Source: Alligator mississippiensis
Lineage: Eukaryota > Chordata > Crocodylia > Alligatoridae
Assembly: GCF_030867095.1 (NCBI RefSeq)
Contig: NC_081824.1
Coordinates: forward strand, 168,090,933-168,154,932
Direction of reading: 5' to 3'
DNA length: 64,000 nucleotides
Shown piece after piece: positions 11,520-23,466 of the stretch. Below the pieces are notes generated by a model that saw only the letters and a list, made by a program, of their open reading frames with translations, did not search any database and had not been told where the DNA came from. The position numbers and the translations under genes were made by a program. The first letter of the stretch is position 1; each line of letters starts with the position of its first letter.

Positions 11520-12707
11520 GCAGCATATCATGTTATTTTGTTGCAAATTACATTTTTTTTTAAATCCCTTAATTTCTTGCTTTTCACAAAAAATGTGGAA
11601 TCGTGATTTAGACCAGGCCCTAACGATAGGTATGGGTGCCCTTAGGTTACATGAGTTTACTCCTAAAAGACCATATTCTGCAGTGCTTGCTAATTTGTTA
11701 TACAGAACTTTCACTGCTGCAAAGTCAATGTGAAAAACCAATCTCTGGTGTAACTTCATTAGCTTTTTGACATCATGCCCATGACAATTATTATCTCCAA
11801 AAGATTTTAAATAATCAGGATTTTCTAACACAGCTTTTGTCAAAGGCTGTTGTAATGTTACAGCTATATTTTTCCCACAAAGTAACCAATGAAGGTGAGG
11901 CTGCTTCTGTCATCAGTCATATAGTAGCTTACTTTATACAGCAATGTGAAACATTAGTCTTGATATATAACATGATATTGTGCTATATGCTACATAATGC
12001 AGTCAATCTTGCTGTCTGCACACTGCACACATTTAAAAATTAATTAGAAAAGCATAACCACATGGTGTTTGTTACAGACGTTGAAACCAGTACTTGATGC
12101 ACATTGTGTAAACAGTGATAGCTAATAGTCAGAATCCAGCTGGAAAAAATCACACAAGATAAAATATATGTAAACTCTTCAGCCCACAAAAAAGTACTTT
12201 TTAACCCAAACTTTTTTTATTCAAGTCTTACATTAGCCACATCTTTTAATCTGTGAAATTGTGCCTACAAGGGTGTGTTTGGAAGTGTCTCTACTCTTGA
12301 AAATAGTAAACTGGGTTTATTTGCATTTGATTTCATGTAGTATCCACCAGTGGAATTCATTCCCTTAATAGGCTGTATGCTGTAGTCGGTATTGAATTCT
12401 CCTTGAAATCAGTGAGAATTTTGCAGTATTGGACTGTAGTGTTGGCATCTATATTACAAACCATGGCATAATATAGAGATACCTGAGCCAGATTTAGATG
12501 AGTAGCTTAAGTTTTTGAAGTAGTCTGCTGGTTGCTACCCAAAGTTTGGTACAGGCTAATTTACGCTGCCATAAGCAGCATAAATTAGCTGGTGCAGCAA
12601 AGCTGTTTCCTGCCATGGATAAACTGCTTTTAGTATGTCAGTTTACACTTTCAGAGCCAGCTCTAGAACCTTTATGCTACGTTCCAGTCTGCTTCATTTA
12701 TATAAAA

Positions 12708-13229
12708 CAGTGGTTCTCAAACTTTTTTAGACTCACACACCCCTCAGAAAATGCCAGCTCTTAGTCTTCACTTATTTTTTTTTATTTCAGAAAAATAATA
12801 GAGCAATTCTTCCGTTGCAAAGAACTCACAGGCCGCTTGTACATGGCAGGGGTTTAGTCCCTTAAAGTGAAACTGTGAGTTTCTAATTGCAATGATTAAA
12901 AATGATTTGTAAAGCTGCAGCTCTCAAAGGCTGCAACATTACAAGTAGCTACATTGCAAACTAAACTACATACGGATGTGGTTTAGTTTGCAATGTAGCA
13001 AAATTCATTTAAATCATAAAAAAAACCTTGCAAGTGTATAGTGTTATGCAATTAAACCTCAAAAACACCCAATTTTCATCACCCATAGAAACCATACCAG
13101 GCTAAAGTGTTTTAACGCTATGGATTCCTATTCAAAATACCTGGCTTTATCTTGTGAATCATGTTTGCACACCTGACAGTGCTAACATTACATGGCATCT
13201 GGGTATGACACCCTGGCTGAGACTCATTG
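12708..13229. mobile_element. Non-autonomous hAT element carrying a foreign insert
   Basis: The left end is CAGTGGTTCTCAAAC and the degenerate right end is gctgagactcattg. The body (cctcagaaaatgccagctct, gttgcaaagaactca, ctatggattcctattcaaaat) is the same family as 7762, 51146 and 55367. Compared with those copies, about 280 bp (roughly 12830-13110) is extra and contains the hairpin at 12948-12999. The flanking octamers atataaaa and gcataaat match only partly. Confidence 0.7.
12948..12999. repeat. 52-bp inverted repeat (hairpin)
   Basis: Arms of 24 nt at 12948-12971 and 12976-12999 are reverse complements at 23 of 24 positions, around a 4-nt loop (acgg). The hairpin lies in the extra segment inside the 12708-13229 element and is probably the core of a small fold-back insertion. 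Confidence 0.85.
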
Positions 13230-13377
13230 GCATAAATATAGATAAGGTTGCTTAATAGGAATAAGTTGGTTGTCTCAGATTTCTGTAAAAGAGAAATACA
13301 TTTTGCCATCTGCATTGGTTTCTAGATTCCTAAAAAACTGTTGCTTTCTGATAGTTTTTTGTTTCTCTCTCTACCAG

Positions 13378-13464
13378 CTGAATTTACTGATTTGTGTCCT
13401 GAAGGAAGAGGTTTCATCCCCTCCGGTGATTCATCTTATGGAGTCATTGCACAGAATTACAAAG
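13378..13464 (+). CDS. LTBP1: LTBP1 exon: end of LAP-binding TB domain and linker
   Basis: This short exon of 87 nt (29 codons) has acceptor ctctaccag ending at 13377 and donor GTCAGT at 13465, phase 1 at both ends. The translation begins AEFTDLCPEGRGF; its single cysteine completes the eight of the TB domain begun in the previous exon. The rest (IPSGDSSYGVIAQNYK) is a Ser/Gly-containing linker leading into the next EGF domain. This split, with seven cysteines in one exon and the eighth plus linker in the next, recurs at 21434/38010 in the final TB domain, as expected for LTBP and fibrillin genes. The linker is probably the least conserved part of the C-terminal half, although I could not align it to other species here. 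Confidence 0.93.
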
Positions 13465-13847
13465 GTCAGTACCAATTAGATATACTGACTTCTGTTAAGT
13501 TTACACATTTTAGAAATTCTAATAATAGATTTACTTAACTAGTAATATCATCATATTACCAAAGTTTTCACAAGGTGAGAAAAAACAGTATCTTGGTGTA
13601 AAATGCTACTTAAAATGCTTAGTTGATGTTAAATCTGTCACTAATATTTGCCACTAATATAGTTTCTTCGGAAGTTCCATTTCATTCCTACTGTGCGCTA
13701 TGAAGTTAATAGTATTTTCCCTATTTTCATCTTATTCCCTGAGAGTAGATCTTGAAAACACATAACTCTAAATATATTAGCTTATACAATTAATACAGAT
13801 AACAAGCATAAAACAGTCTTTAGTTTATAAATAACAAGTGCCTAAAG

Positions 13848-14166
13848 CAGTGTTTCCCAAATTTTTCATAGCTGGGGCATGCTTTTTTTCCAAATGAAAG
13901 TTGGCAGCACACTTCACTCACCAGTCCATGGGCAGGATCTGGTCCATGAACTCAATGGTGCTCACAGTGCACCAGGCTCTGATCCTTTCATGTGGGGCTG
14001 GTGCAGCCAGAGCCCCATCCAGCCATGTGGAGCCAGCCCAGCCAGGCCCCAGTCCTTCCATGCAGGACTGGTGCAGCCAAAGTCCCATCCCACCCACGTT
14101 TTGCAGCCCACTTCCACCACTCTTTCGACATACTAGTGTACCAGGCACACCCTTTGGGAACCACGG
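13848..14166. mobile_element. Non-autonomous hAT element
   Basis: The 319-bp element starts CAGTGTTTCCCAAA and ends TTTGGGAACCACGG, a clear inverted-repeat pair. The flanking octamers gcctaaag (13840-13847) and gtctacag (14167-14174) match at 6 of 8 positions. The GC-rich interior yields spurious ORFs on both strands. Confidence 0.78.
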
Positions 14167-14769
14167 GTCTACAGTCTAGTCTGCAGTACAAACTACTCCT
14201 GACAGAACTGTAGCAAAACCTTGACTTCATTCTCACCCAAAGCTTCTCTGCCATGGCAGAACCTTCCTTTCTACCAGCAGAGTTATTCCACCTCCACCAG
14301 GTACACTAAGGCTGTTGTCACTGCCCCATAGTTAGCTGAAGACACACATTGGCACTCTGTGTGCTTTCCCCTGGCTGCTGTAGTCCAGTCAGCAGCTGGT
14401 ACCTTCCCAGAGTGCAGTTCGTTCTCTAGCAGCACAGCTGCTGAGCAGAGCTCAACAGAGCCACCAAAAGTGCACGTGCTCTGGAGATTTGATGTCTCCA
14501 CGCACAGCTCCTGTGTGCCATCAGATATTCTGGCAGAACCAAGAGAGTAGAGAGAAAGTCAGGGAGTCAGGAAGAAAGAGAGATGGGAGGAGAGGTTCTG
14601 TCCTGCATTAGTAATTGCTGCAAGTGGGAATGAATGATTTATGGTTTGTTTGTTTGGTTTTAAGAAAAGCCCAATATTTTTTTCATAGAAATTAGTGAGG
14701 AAGGATTGTCCAATGGCGAGGGCAGTGCTTTGTGTCTCAGTAGGCCTTTAGTCAGTTCCCTACTCAACG

Positions 14770-14900
14770 AAAACATCCTATATGACCTTGAGGAAATCAC
14801 TCAGTCTTTCCCTGCGCCTTCCTTCATCTATATGTTGAGGATAATAATACTTCCTTAATTCATAGGGATGTGGCAAGGACAGTTTAAAGATTGGAAGGCC
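14770..14900 (+). repeat. MIR-like SINE fragment
   Basis: The segment atgaccttgaggaaatcact, cagtctttccctgcgcctt, ttcatctatatgttgagga, taataatacttcctt matches the general form of the MIR core and 3' region (gaccttgggcaagtcactta... ggataataatacctacct). The tRNA-like head is not recognisable. The bounds are approximate. Confidence 0.7.
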
Positions 14901-17818
14901 TAGAGATACCATGGTAATTAAGGCTGTGTCTGTATCTGGATAGATTGACAAATAGCATGTAGACAAATCCATAAAAAGTCATAATTCTGTTTTTAAGGAC
15001 CTACACTGACCTACATTAGGTTGTACAGAATTAAGAGAAGTCAGATTCAGACTATATCTTTTTGGATTGAGTAGGCATATGATGTTGTTCATGTCTTTGC
15101 CATATCTGGAAGTTTTGTTTGTTCTTTGCAACAAAATTTAGGATGCTTGATGCACTGAATATAAATCTGAGATACAGAATTCCTTTTGTTTCTATTGCCC
15201 CTTCACAGCTGATATTATCCATGACTGCCTTAAGTATGCAAGTGTGAAAATATTTTAGACTTAGATGATAACAGTTTTTTCTCTGTATAAATTTCTGCAA
15301 AGTACCAGAAACAGAGAAGATGGGCCTGTAAAGGGTCAGATGTTTTATTATAAAATGTGGTATTTCTCTCTTCTGCTAACTCATTATATATTTATTTTGT
15401 TTGCCAGCTGCCTGGTTCTACTTACAGGAGTAACCTGAACATATTTTAGTTTGTTTGTAATGAATTGCAAAGACAAATAGGTCTAGCTACCCTTCCTCTG
15501 CCCATTTGCCAGCTTTCACACTTTGCCCCAAGATGCAAATTTGTTCCTCATGAAAAGATGGACAGTTGCTCAACTGTGTGATTTCTTTTTTATTATCAGT
15601 CCTTACAGTGGTCCTTAAGAATCAAATATATATATATTTAAATGTAATGTGTAAAGCTGCTTAGTGGCTGGAAAAGTGACTGTAAAAATATTTTTCTAGC
15701 CCTTTCAGCTCTTCTGGAAAAGTAAGCATTTTACTAATTCAGCTTTAGAATTGTTCAGCAGATGGAAAAGAAACTTCTTGGCAAAATCTTTATTACTCCT
15801 GGTGTAAACCTGGAGGAACTATTGAAGCCAACGGATTAACACAGTGTAACTGAGAGGAGGATTATCTACTATGTATTGCACCTTCTCATTTTTCTTTGCC
15901 ATTTGTAATAGCAGCCTGGTCTCAAAATTAAACAGTGCTTGATAAACTTTAAAAAAGGGTGGAAAAAATACCAAAAAGTATTAAAGGGTTGAATCAAAGT
16001 GTATAAAACTATAGAAGGGTATATGTGAGTTAGCTCCATACACATTTTTCTGTGGAAAAGCACCCATCTTCATTTTACATATGGTTGATTCCCTCTGTTA
16101 AGAATGCACTTCATTATCTGTTTTGTTATAACGTGTATTGTGGCTACATGGCTTATAGTGCATAGTCCCTACTTTTGGAAAAATGTCTCTCTGTTAATGT
16201 CTCTAAATGACATCAGTGTCAGTAGAGGCTATGGGGATGATTTATTATTAGTTGTAGCCGTGGAAAAATGGGTCTTTGTGAGGGCGATCTTGCTTTAAAG
16301 AGTTTTCTGTGTAGTTATAGAAAACAAACAGGTGGTGAGCACTGAGGAAAATCATATCTGGATTCTAAACTGAACATGACTGAGGAAGAAAGAAAGGGTT
16401 TCATATATATATATAAAGGCTTTTTATGTATAAAGTTATATGTTTGTGTATGTCAGCAAATACATATAGAAAATACAAGAGCAGCTATATGGGGTATCGC
16501 ACAAAAGTAACAGGGTGGTACAAAGATGGAATCTAACAATAGCTCATAGTGGAAATGTGATGGGTGAAGCAGGCAATGAAATGTGAAGCATACACCCCTA
16601 ACCATATACAAATGGGGTACATGCTGGGCACCTGCAAGTGATGGGCAAGCTCTAGAATTGAGTTCCAGGGTATCTATGTTAATAGTGTTTGTTTGACCCA
16701 TCCAGCAAGTACTATTCCTGAAAGCTGACATCATAGACATTCAAAATATGGGATGTAATCACAGCTCTGCTGAAATCATTGGGAGTTGTGCCATTGATTT
16801 CAGTAGGGCCAGGATTTCCTTTATGGCCTCAATATGGAGAAGAGAAAGCTGTGACAGCAGATTTACATATATTGAGATGATAATTGATCACAGAAAGAGA
16901 GGGAAGTTTAGCCAAGTAGAAGAAAGGACAATTGATACTTGGAAGACATAGTCATCACTATTAGTTGTTTCTGCTTGAAACTAAGGACAGGTCAACATGA
17001 AGTGAAAATACAGGAGCTGCAAAGTGCAGCAGTTCTGTAGATTTCATTATATACCCTGGACTGTAAAGAAATTGTATTTTAGCCTGTGCATAAAGTTATG
17101 CCTGCCTCTGGCCTCTGCATTGTCTCCACTTTTCTCTCATCTAACCTGTAGATTTAATCTCTTTACCAATAATTGTCCTTTTGTGCTGTCCTAGTTAACT
17201 TTTCTCCTCTTGCCCTTAACTTGCGTCAAAACTTGTGTCAAAACATATAGCGATGCATCATGGTTGTCCCAGTGTCAGTATTCAGGGTTTACTCGCTTGG
17301 TAGGCATTTATGTGTGATTCATGTGACTTTGGGAATTGTCTGTCTCCGCATTCCAGTGGATGAAATGTCTACAACATTGCTGCAGCTAATGCCTCCCATT
17401 AATGTCATTTAGCAATATAAAACTAAGCACTTTTTTCAATACATTGTTAAAAAGTAATTCTACTGTAAGTATAGTTCTGGCACCCTTGCTCAAGTGGAGT
17501 AGTCTCTTATTCTTTGAGGAGCAAAGGACTTCTCACATTGAATTTGGGTGGTAGAACAGAGACCTATGTTAATGCAATATTAATTTTAGCATCTACCTGA
17601 TATTCATACAATCTTCCCTGGGTGAGATACAGTACAAAACCAGAGCAGTCCAGAGCATTAATCTGTAGTTCAATCTCCATAGCAAGGGGGAAAATGACTT
17701 CACACTTTTTTATGAAGCAGACTCTCTCCCACATACATTCAGAAAATTACTCCAGATAACAAGCAGAGGGTTGGAGACTGAAAATAACTTCTCCCCCACC
17801 CCCAACCTCAGCCTAGTG

Positions 17819-18294
17819 CAGCATTTCTCAACCCATGGGTCATAACCCAAAAGTTGGTTGCAAGAATGTATGAAAGGGTCGCAGACAAACTTTAAATATG
17901 GATCAACAAACTTTAAAAAAACTGAAAGTATGTTGGAGTCGAGTCATGAGAACTTCCACTTCAGCAATAGAAATCTTAGTGTCCAGCCACTGTAAATAGG
18001 AACAGATGTACTCTATGCTTGCTCCAAATGGGTGAACGTAAAAAAATGTTGAAATTCTACCGACTAATAAAGCTTCTTGTTTAGGTTTCTCCTTTAAAGG
18101 AGAAAGACATGGGAAACCGTGACTTTTCCCTTGCAGGCTGGCAGGGTTTCTGCTTGCAAGGGGCTGTTTGGGGGCCCCCATGTCCCATACACTGTGGGTC
18201 ATGGGCATTTGGTCAGGAATGAGGGGCACTGGGTCAGAACTGGTAATCGATGTTTACAAATGGGTCCTAGTACAAAAAAGGTTGCGAATCACTA
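17819..18294. mobile_element. Non-autonomous hAT element with perfect 8-bp target-site duplication
   Basis: The 476-bp element is flanked by gcctagtg at 17811-17818 and again at 18295-18302, an exact octamer duplication. Its ends are CAGCATTTCTCAACCC and, reverse-complemented, TAGTGATTCGCAACC. The interior includes aagttggttgcaagaatg and gggtcgcag, with no coding capacity. Confidence 0.88.
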
Positions 18295-18461
18295 GCCTAG
18301 TGGATTGCAGTGATGATTAGATCCTGCCATCCTCCCAAAAGTCACAGACAGGACAGAGATAAAGGGAGTGGGGGAGTTGTGCCATTTTATCCTTCCCACC
18401 CCCAACCTCCATGTTACAGCAGTGGTAGTAACTAATATATCCCCTAATGTTTTATCTACAG

Positions 18462-18590
18462 ATGCAGATGAATGCCAACTGTTTGGACAAGAGATCTGTA
18501 AAAATGGTTTCTGTTTGAATACACAGCCAGGTTACGAGTGTTACTGCAAACAAGGCACATACTACGACCCTGTTAAACTCCAGTGCTTTG
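18462..18590 (+). CDS. LTBP1: LTBP1 exon: calcium-binding EGF domain following the LAP-binding TB domain
   Basis: This exon of 129 nt (43 codons) has an acceptor ending ..ctacag at 18461 and donor GTAAGT at 18591, phase 1 on both sides. The translation starts [16 protein letters not shown] and ends KLQCF. It has six cysteines, the calcium motif D-x-D-E-C and the hydroxylation pattern C-x-N-x4-Y-x-C ([10 protein letters not shown]). It is therefore a calcium-binding EGF domain in a typical single phase-1 exon. Together with the next exon it forms the two-EGF spacer between the two C-terminal TB domains, a layout characteristic of LTBPs. Sequence recognition as LTBP1 is strong. Confidence 0.95.
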
Positions 18591-19883
18591 GTAAGTTTCC
18601 TTAAGTTTCACTATCACTATGCAGATAGACAAAACAAGAAAAGTTACACTGAAAACACTAGGCTGAAATGAGGCATTTATCCACAGCTCACAATAAGGGC
18701 TGGAGAACAGCATGCTTCCTAGTCTCCCAGAGCACTGATCTAAGGGATGCAAGCATTCCCCTTTCTCCTGCAGGGCTGACCAGCTGTGCTGGTACAGGGA
18801 GCTGATTCCTTCCCTCCCTTTCAGCAAGTTGCACCCAAAGATCTGCATCTCATAAGTAACACCTGTATCCCAAGGGTACAGAGGCTACAGCTGATACCAG
18901 CTGGCTACACAAGATCATGGGAGTCTGCTTCCTCTTTTTCTGCCCAATACAGCTTCAGTGCCTTTACCTACTTTAGCAAGGGTCCTGTTTTTATAATAAA
19001 TCAAATTAACAATATTTTTTACTACATCTTTTTCCACAAGAAGTTAATATGCAATGTGAAATTACAATTCAGGTCACTGGTATAATATGAATGTGCTCCT
19101 CTTAGTCTAAAGAACATTGTACTCCTTCACTCTGGTTATTTGACTGAAAAATATTCATAACCATGACCCTGGGTTTTGCTACATAAGCAGAAAACCATGA
19201 GGACTATGCAGAATAACATAATGAAAGGAAGCAATTATTTGAAACCACAATAAGAGAGCCTTTCACCTTGCATTTCTAAGATTGTCCTTCACACAGATAT
19301 TTTCTTGCTGATTTAATGTCATTTATTTTTAGTAAAATAGCCTGCCCTTTCCTTAGGGATACATTATTGCTTTTCCTCTCTAAGCCAAGCTAGAGGCATA
19401 GGATTGTATTCCCCAAATAAGATGGTTCCTTTCCCTGCAAAGTTGGTGAATAACTTTGGGCATTGTGCTCTTCAGTGGTCTTTACTGGTATGGCATAAAA
19501 GCTGCATGCAGGCACCCTGTGGAGCTTAACGTGGCTGCAGCAGGCCTCTACAGGAAGTATTTTAGGCCTGTACACATCCACTCTAGACCTCTGAAGCACC
19601 ATCAAGTGCATTTATCAATATTCTGATCAGTGTTTGAGAACAACAGGACAACATTTTGCCTCTCTCCTGCATGGGTGCACTAAGGTGAAAATGTTACCTG
19701 ATTTCTTTCTTTCCTGTTGGACATGGGCACAGGCAGAGTTTAGCTTTGAGTTCTTTATTTATACTAATCAAAAGATGGCACCCAAGAAGGGCACATCTAA
19801 ATTTAGGAGTGGGCAAGAACTGATTTACTCAATGAACTTCTTTGGGGTTGAGTTTTTTTCTTGTGTTTTCTTCCATTTTAAAG
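18591..19883 (+). other. LTBP1 intron, 1.3 kb
   Basis: A phase-1 GT-AG intron between the two EGF exons that lie between the TB domains. No repeat or other feature was recognised. The reading frame of the next exon stays open for about 250 nt upstream of the acceptor, without domain signal. Confidence 0.9.
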
Positions 19884-20024
19884 ATACTGATGAATGTCAA
19901 GACCCAGATAGCTGTATTGATGGCCAGTGTGTTAACACTGAAGGATCTTACAACTGTTTCTGTACACACCCAATGGTTCTGGATGCTTCAGAAAAGCGAT
20001 GTATCAGACCAGCAGATACAAGTG
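19884..20024 (+). CDS. LTBP1: LTBP1 exon: second calcium-binding EGF domain between the TB domains
   Basis: This exon of 141 nt (47 codons) has acceptor ttttaaag ending at 19883 and donor GTATGC at 20025, phase 1 at both ends. The donor is weaker than its neighbours (GTATGC rather than GTAAGN). The translation runs DTDECQDPDSCIDGQC onward and ends RCIRPADTS. It has six cysteines, the calcium motif D-x-D-E-C and the beta-hydroxylation pattern C-x-N-x4-Y-x-C (CVNTEGSYNC). The reading frame is open well upstream of the acceptor (from about 19634). That upstream stretch shows no EGF pattern, so the exon start is set by the splice acceptor and the calcium motif. Confidence 0.95.
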
Positions 20025-20126
20025 GTATGCTTTGCTATACATTATTTTTTCTCTACTGGATTGAGCAGGAGTACTGGCTCAGTAAGTAATAAAAGACAGC
20101 CCTAAACTCTGATGATCTTCACACTC

Positions 20127-20579
20127 TCAGGGTGTGTCTACATGTTCGCTTTACTGCACAATAGACTAATTTACTATGCAGTGAAGTGTCACTGTCTACA
20201 CGTGCGTGGCAATTAGACCAGTGTAGACTAATTTACTGTGCTGTTGGATAGTCCCGTCAGACAGGAGTATTATCTGACAGCACAGTAAATTATTGTGCTT
20301 AAACGCGCATGTAAAGCACTAAAGCACCTTCATGCCTGCACTAAAGCACCCTCATGCCCCAGCCAGCCACTCCATAGCACATAGAGCCTCATTGGAGCAG
20401 CCCTGGGCTGGCTGCTCTGATGGGGCTTCACATGCTGTGGACTAGCTGGCTGAGATACAATCAGCTGAAGCACCCTCATGCCCCAGCCAATGTTCCTGCG
20501 TCCCATCCCCTTCCTCCCCCCGCTACACATGGAGCCCAGTCAGAGCAGCCCTGGGCTGCACATGTGGACATGCCCTCAG
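20127..20579. mobile_element. TIR miniature element (GTGTCTACATG type)
   Basis: The left end is CTCAGGGTGTGTCTACATG and the reverse complement of the right end is CTGAGGGCATGTCCACATG, so 19-bp termini match at 15 of 19 positions. The interior contains local inverted segments (ctgacagcacagtaaatt versus aatttactgtgctgttgg near 20228-20291) and tandem-like copies of gcaccctcatgccccagcca. The target-site duplication was not resolved. A relative is at 49113-49582. Confidence 0.7.
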
Positions 20580-21032
20580 AGCACTACATTTTACTCCCGA
20601 GTTGGGCTTTAGTCCTATGCTGATTTATGCAATGTGTATACTTGAAATCATGTTTGTTCTGCATTGTAACAAATGTGCTTGCCAACACTGGCTGGAGGAT
20701 AATGGTTCTGTTTCATGACCACGTTGGAGGTTCTGATATTTTTTGTTCTACATTTGAAACTAAAGCCAAAGCTTTCAGACATGTTTGCAAAATAGAATTG
20801 TATTGAAGCACTCTTCTGTTTATGAAGAAAACATTGGGGGGGGGGGTTCTCTTACTCTGGTCAACGTGACTAGAGCACCTTGAAAAAGTGCTCATTGAAA
20901 ACTTCATTGACACCTGTATGTTTCTGTGAAACACTTCACCTGGTTCAGTACTAGCAGTTACTTCATCTTTAAATAGTCCTTCTGATACAATTTATAAGGA
21001 AAACATCATATCTTTTAAGTTTCACTTCTTGA

Positions 21033-21151
21033 GTGGGATTTCTCAAGCATTTACTGTGATTATAGCTCTGTTTCCACAGAATTCAGCTGGATTCTGTTGA
21101 CTTCAGTGGGAAAAAAGTTAAGTTAAACCTAAGTGCTCTGGAAAATCCCAC
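21033..21151. repeat. Palindromic GGGATTTTC-type miniature element
   Basis: The 119-bp segment starts GTGGGATTTCTCAAGCA and ends ctggaaaatcccac, near reverse complements of each other, with gacttcagtggg between. Similar palindromes lie at 34498-34620, 44381-44485 and 53335-53452. Confidence 0.6.
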
Positions 21152-21433
21152 ACTGTGGCCAACAGTCTTAAAATTTCCTAATCACTTAGGGAGTCAGTGG
21201 AGGGGGCCAACTTCAGATACTGTTTTTCAGAGTCTGGGTGCTTAGTCCTTTCTATAAATCAGAATCCTTTAAAGTTTGTCAGGATGGAAACCCAAGTTCA
21301 TCCAGTTTTAGTTTCATGTGAGGTAGAGTTAAACTGTTCTTTTAACCTTGGTTCAGATAGCACTGTATTTTACCAGTTGTTTTAAAACAATAAGAGCACT
21401 GTAGTAGTCATGCAATATTGTTTTCTCCTTCAG

Positions 21434-21604
21434 AACAAACTGAAGAAACTGAAGTCTTCCAGGACCTTTGCTGGCAATATCTGAGTGATGATTTTGTTTG
21501 TAGTCAACCTCTGGTGGGAAAGCAGACTACATACACTGAGTGCTGCTGCTTATATGGTGAGGCCTGGGGCATGCAGTGTGCCCTGTGTCCCATGAAGGAC
21601 TCAG
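21434..21604 (+). CDS. LTBP1: LTBP1 exon: final TB (8-Cys) domain, first seven cysteines
   Basis: This exon of 171 nt (57 codons) has acceptor tctccttcag ending at 21433 and donor GTAAGG at 21605, phase 1 at both ends. The translation starts EQTEETEVFQDLCWQY and contains the TB hallmark ECCCLYGEAWGMQC. It has seven cysteines; the eighth is 16.4 kb downstream in the next exon. Between Cys6 and Cys7 there are only two residues (C-A-L-C), without the Phe-Pro insertion of the earlier TB domain, so this domain is not expected to bind LAP. In the LTBP family the C-terminal region around this domain contributes to fibrillin microfibril association; that is family knowledge and not visible in the sequence. 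Confidence 0.95.
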
Positions 21605-21700
21605 GTAAGGAATTATATATTTCAGTTACTGGGATGCCTTTTGGGGCACTTGATCAATTTAATTCCCTTGCAGTGTGTTTTCAGTACCTGAAATAATAGC

Positions 21701-21744
21701 AAAAAAAAAAAAAGAGAGAGAGAGAAAGAAAAAAAGAAAGAAAC
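21701..21744 (+). repeat. Purine-only low-complexity tract
   Basis: A run of A13 followed by (GA)n and A/G-mixed sequence lies about 100 nt after an exon's donor site. It is a simple purine tract; a 3' poly-A remnant of a retroposed element is possible but not supported by flanking homology. Confidence 0.8.
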
Positions 21745-23466
21745 TGGCTACCCTGTATTAAATGGAAATCATGAAGATCCAGATTTACAAAAAGGGTCTT
21801 TACTTTTTGATGCCCCACTTTTGGGGTATCTGGCATAAATACATAACATCCTGGATTTGCAAGGTGCTGAAAACTTATCACTACCATTAAACTTCAGCTG
21901 GAAATGCCAGTAATGAGTCATCTCTGATCCAAGCTTCGAATGTTGTGGGGCAAGAGGGGTATTTTGCTATGCTGAAAATTTAGGCCTAATACTTGAAATA
22001 TTATGCAGAGCAAATTTTTGAATAATGTTACTTTCTGCTATATGGCAAACTACTGTAAGTGTTTAAAAAGAAATACACTTCTTTTTATTGTGGTCAAGGC
22101 TAGTATTAAGATTTAGTAAACTAAAAGAAAAGTTTTGTTCACACAATGCTGCCCAGTGCAAAATGAAGCTCTAGAATAAGAAGTTATTTTTTAGTGGTAA
22201 TTTGGCCATGGTAGCCTTGCTAGAGTGCTTGGTTTTTTTCAACAGATGACTTTTGTAAAAGGCCTTATCATTCCACAAATATAGTCTTATTTTGTATTTT
22301 TAAAATGCCTGTCCTTCTGTGACAGATAGTATAGTCTGTCATATACAGATTCCATCGAAGCTGAGTGCATGTAATTAAGTTCATGATTTTCTTCTCACTT
22401 TCTTTCTCTTCTGCCAGATACTGGGTTCTATGAAATTTCCCTACTTCTCATGTTAGTCAGTAATCAGTCAAAACCTTTTCAAATCTGCTAGAGAGATTCT
22501 TAAATAAATTGTGTTTTTATTAAAGAATTTAATCCAGACATAGATTGGAGAATAAACACTACCAGCAATGGTCAGACCCAGATATTCCTGGGTGTGCTAG
22601 CCAACAGATTTTTTCACCAAATAGCTACTGAACTTACAAAAGGCACGTGATTTTGGAAAATTATAAGAACATTATAGAAGAACTAGTTAAAGAAAATCAA
22701 GTGATCATAAACTGATTCTGTTTAAATTAAGTTAAAAGATAAACAAAGACAGATGTGTAATTAAGGGGGGGGGGGGTTTAAAGTCAAACTTTAAGAAATT
22801 AAGGGAACCAGTTAGTGAAATCAGCTGGACTGAAGAGCTCAAAGACTTAAATATGGAGGAGACTTGTCATCTTTTAAAATCAAAGATGTAAAAGCTATCT
22901 GGAATTTGCATCTTTAGCAAGAAAAAAAAGAGAAGGATTCCAGATCTAACTGGCTGAAAAACAGCTACAAAAGAATATTTAAAGTAATCAGAGAGTCTAC
23001 AAATAATGGAAAAAGAGATTGATCACAGAAAAAAAAAATGTGACTTGGAGATCAGAACGCATCGTGATGAAATGAGAAATGCCAAAAATGAAGTTGAGTT
23101 GGATTTATGCAAAGGAAATTAAAACTAGTAGTAAAAGTTAATCTAGCTGTGGAAATAAAAAAAGGAAAGGAAGGAAAGCAAAGCTACTATGTAGTGAGGA
23201 GTGGTTAGAAATTAAAGCTAATCTAGGTAGAGACAAAAAGTAAATTTTACTCCAAGGACATGATGTTCAACATGGGAGCAGAGACAAACTGGTTAATAAG
23301 AATGAATGTGTAGAACTGGAGATTGCTACATCCAGGATGGAAGGAAAACTCAAAGACCATAATGTGTTTCAGCTGGGGGGAACCAGATAATGTCCAGCCC
23401 ATAATGCTTGAAAGCAAAGGCACATTAAATTACCTGAAAATTGATAGCAAGGATTTTTTTTAAATG

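Larger units (their letters stand above)
10729..13377 (+). other. LTBP1 intron, 2.6 kb
   Basis: This phase-1 intron splits the LAP-binding TB domain between Cys7 and Cys8. It contains a GC-rich TIR-like element (about 10825-11519), a hAT element (12708-13229) and an internal hairpin (12948-12999). The stretch 11520-12707 shows no recognisable feature. Confidence 0.9.
13465..18461 (+). other. LTBP1 intron, 5.0 kb
   Basis: This phase-1 intron contains hAT miniature elements at 13848-14166 and 17819-18294 and a MIR-like fragment at about 14770-14900. At 16745-16815 there is a short gaaatcattgggagttgtgc / attgatttcagtaggg motif that looks like part of an old dispersed repeat. The rest is unremarkable AT-rich sequence with a short (AT)n at 16405-16416. 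Confidence 0.88.
20025..21433 (+). other. LTBP1 intron, 1.4 kb
   Basis: A phase-1 GT-AG intron. It contains a TIR element at 20127-20579, an 11-nt G run at 20836-20846 and a short palindromic element at 21033-21151. Nothing else was recognised. Confidence 0.9.

Noticed and set aside
11325..11843. 172-codon - strand ORF
   Set aside because: It crosses the boundary of the GC-rich TIR-like repeat into unique intron, with no domain signal, so it is not a conserved coding unit.
19634..19883. Upstream extension of the EGF exon at 19884
   Set aside because: The frame is open, but the sequence has no EGF pattern and a proper acceptor sits exactly before the calcium motif DTDEC.
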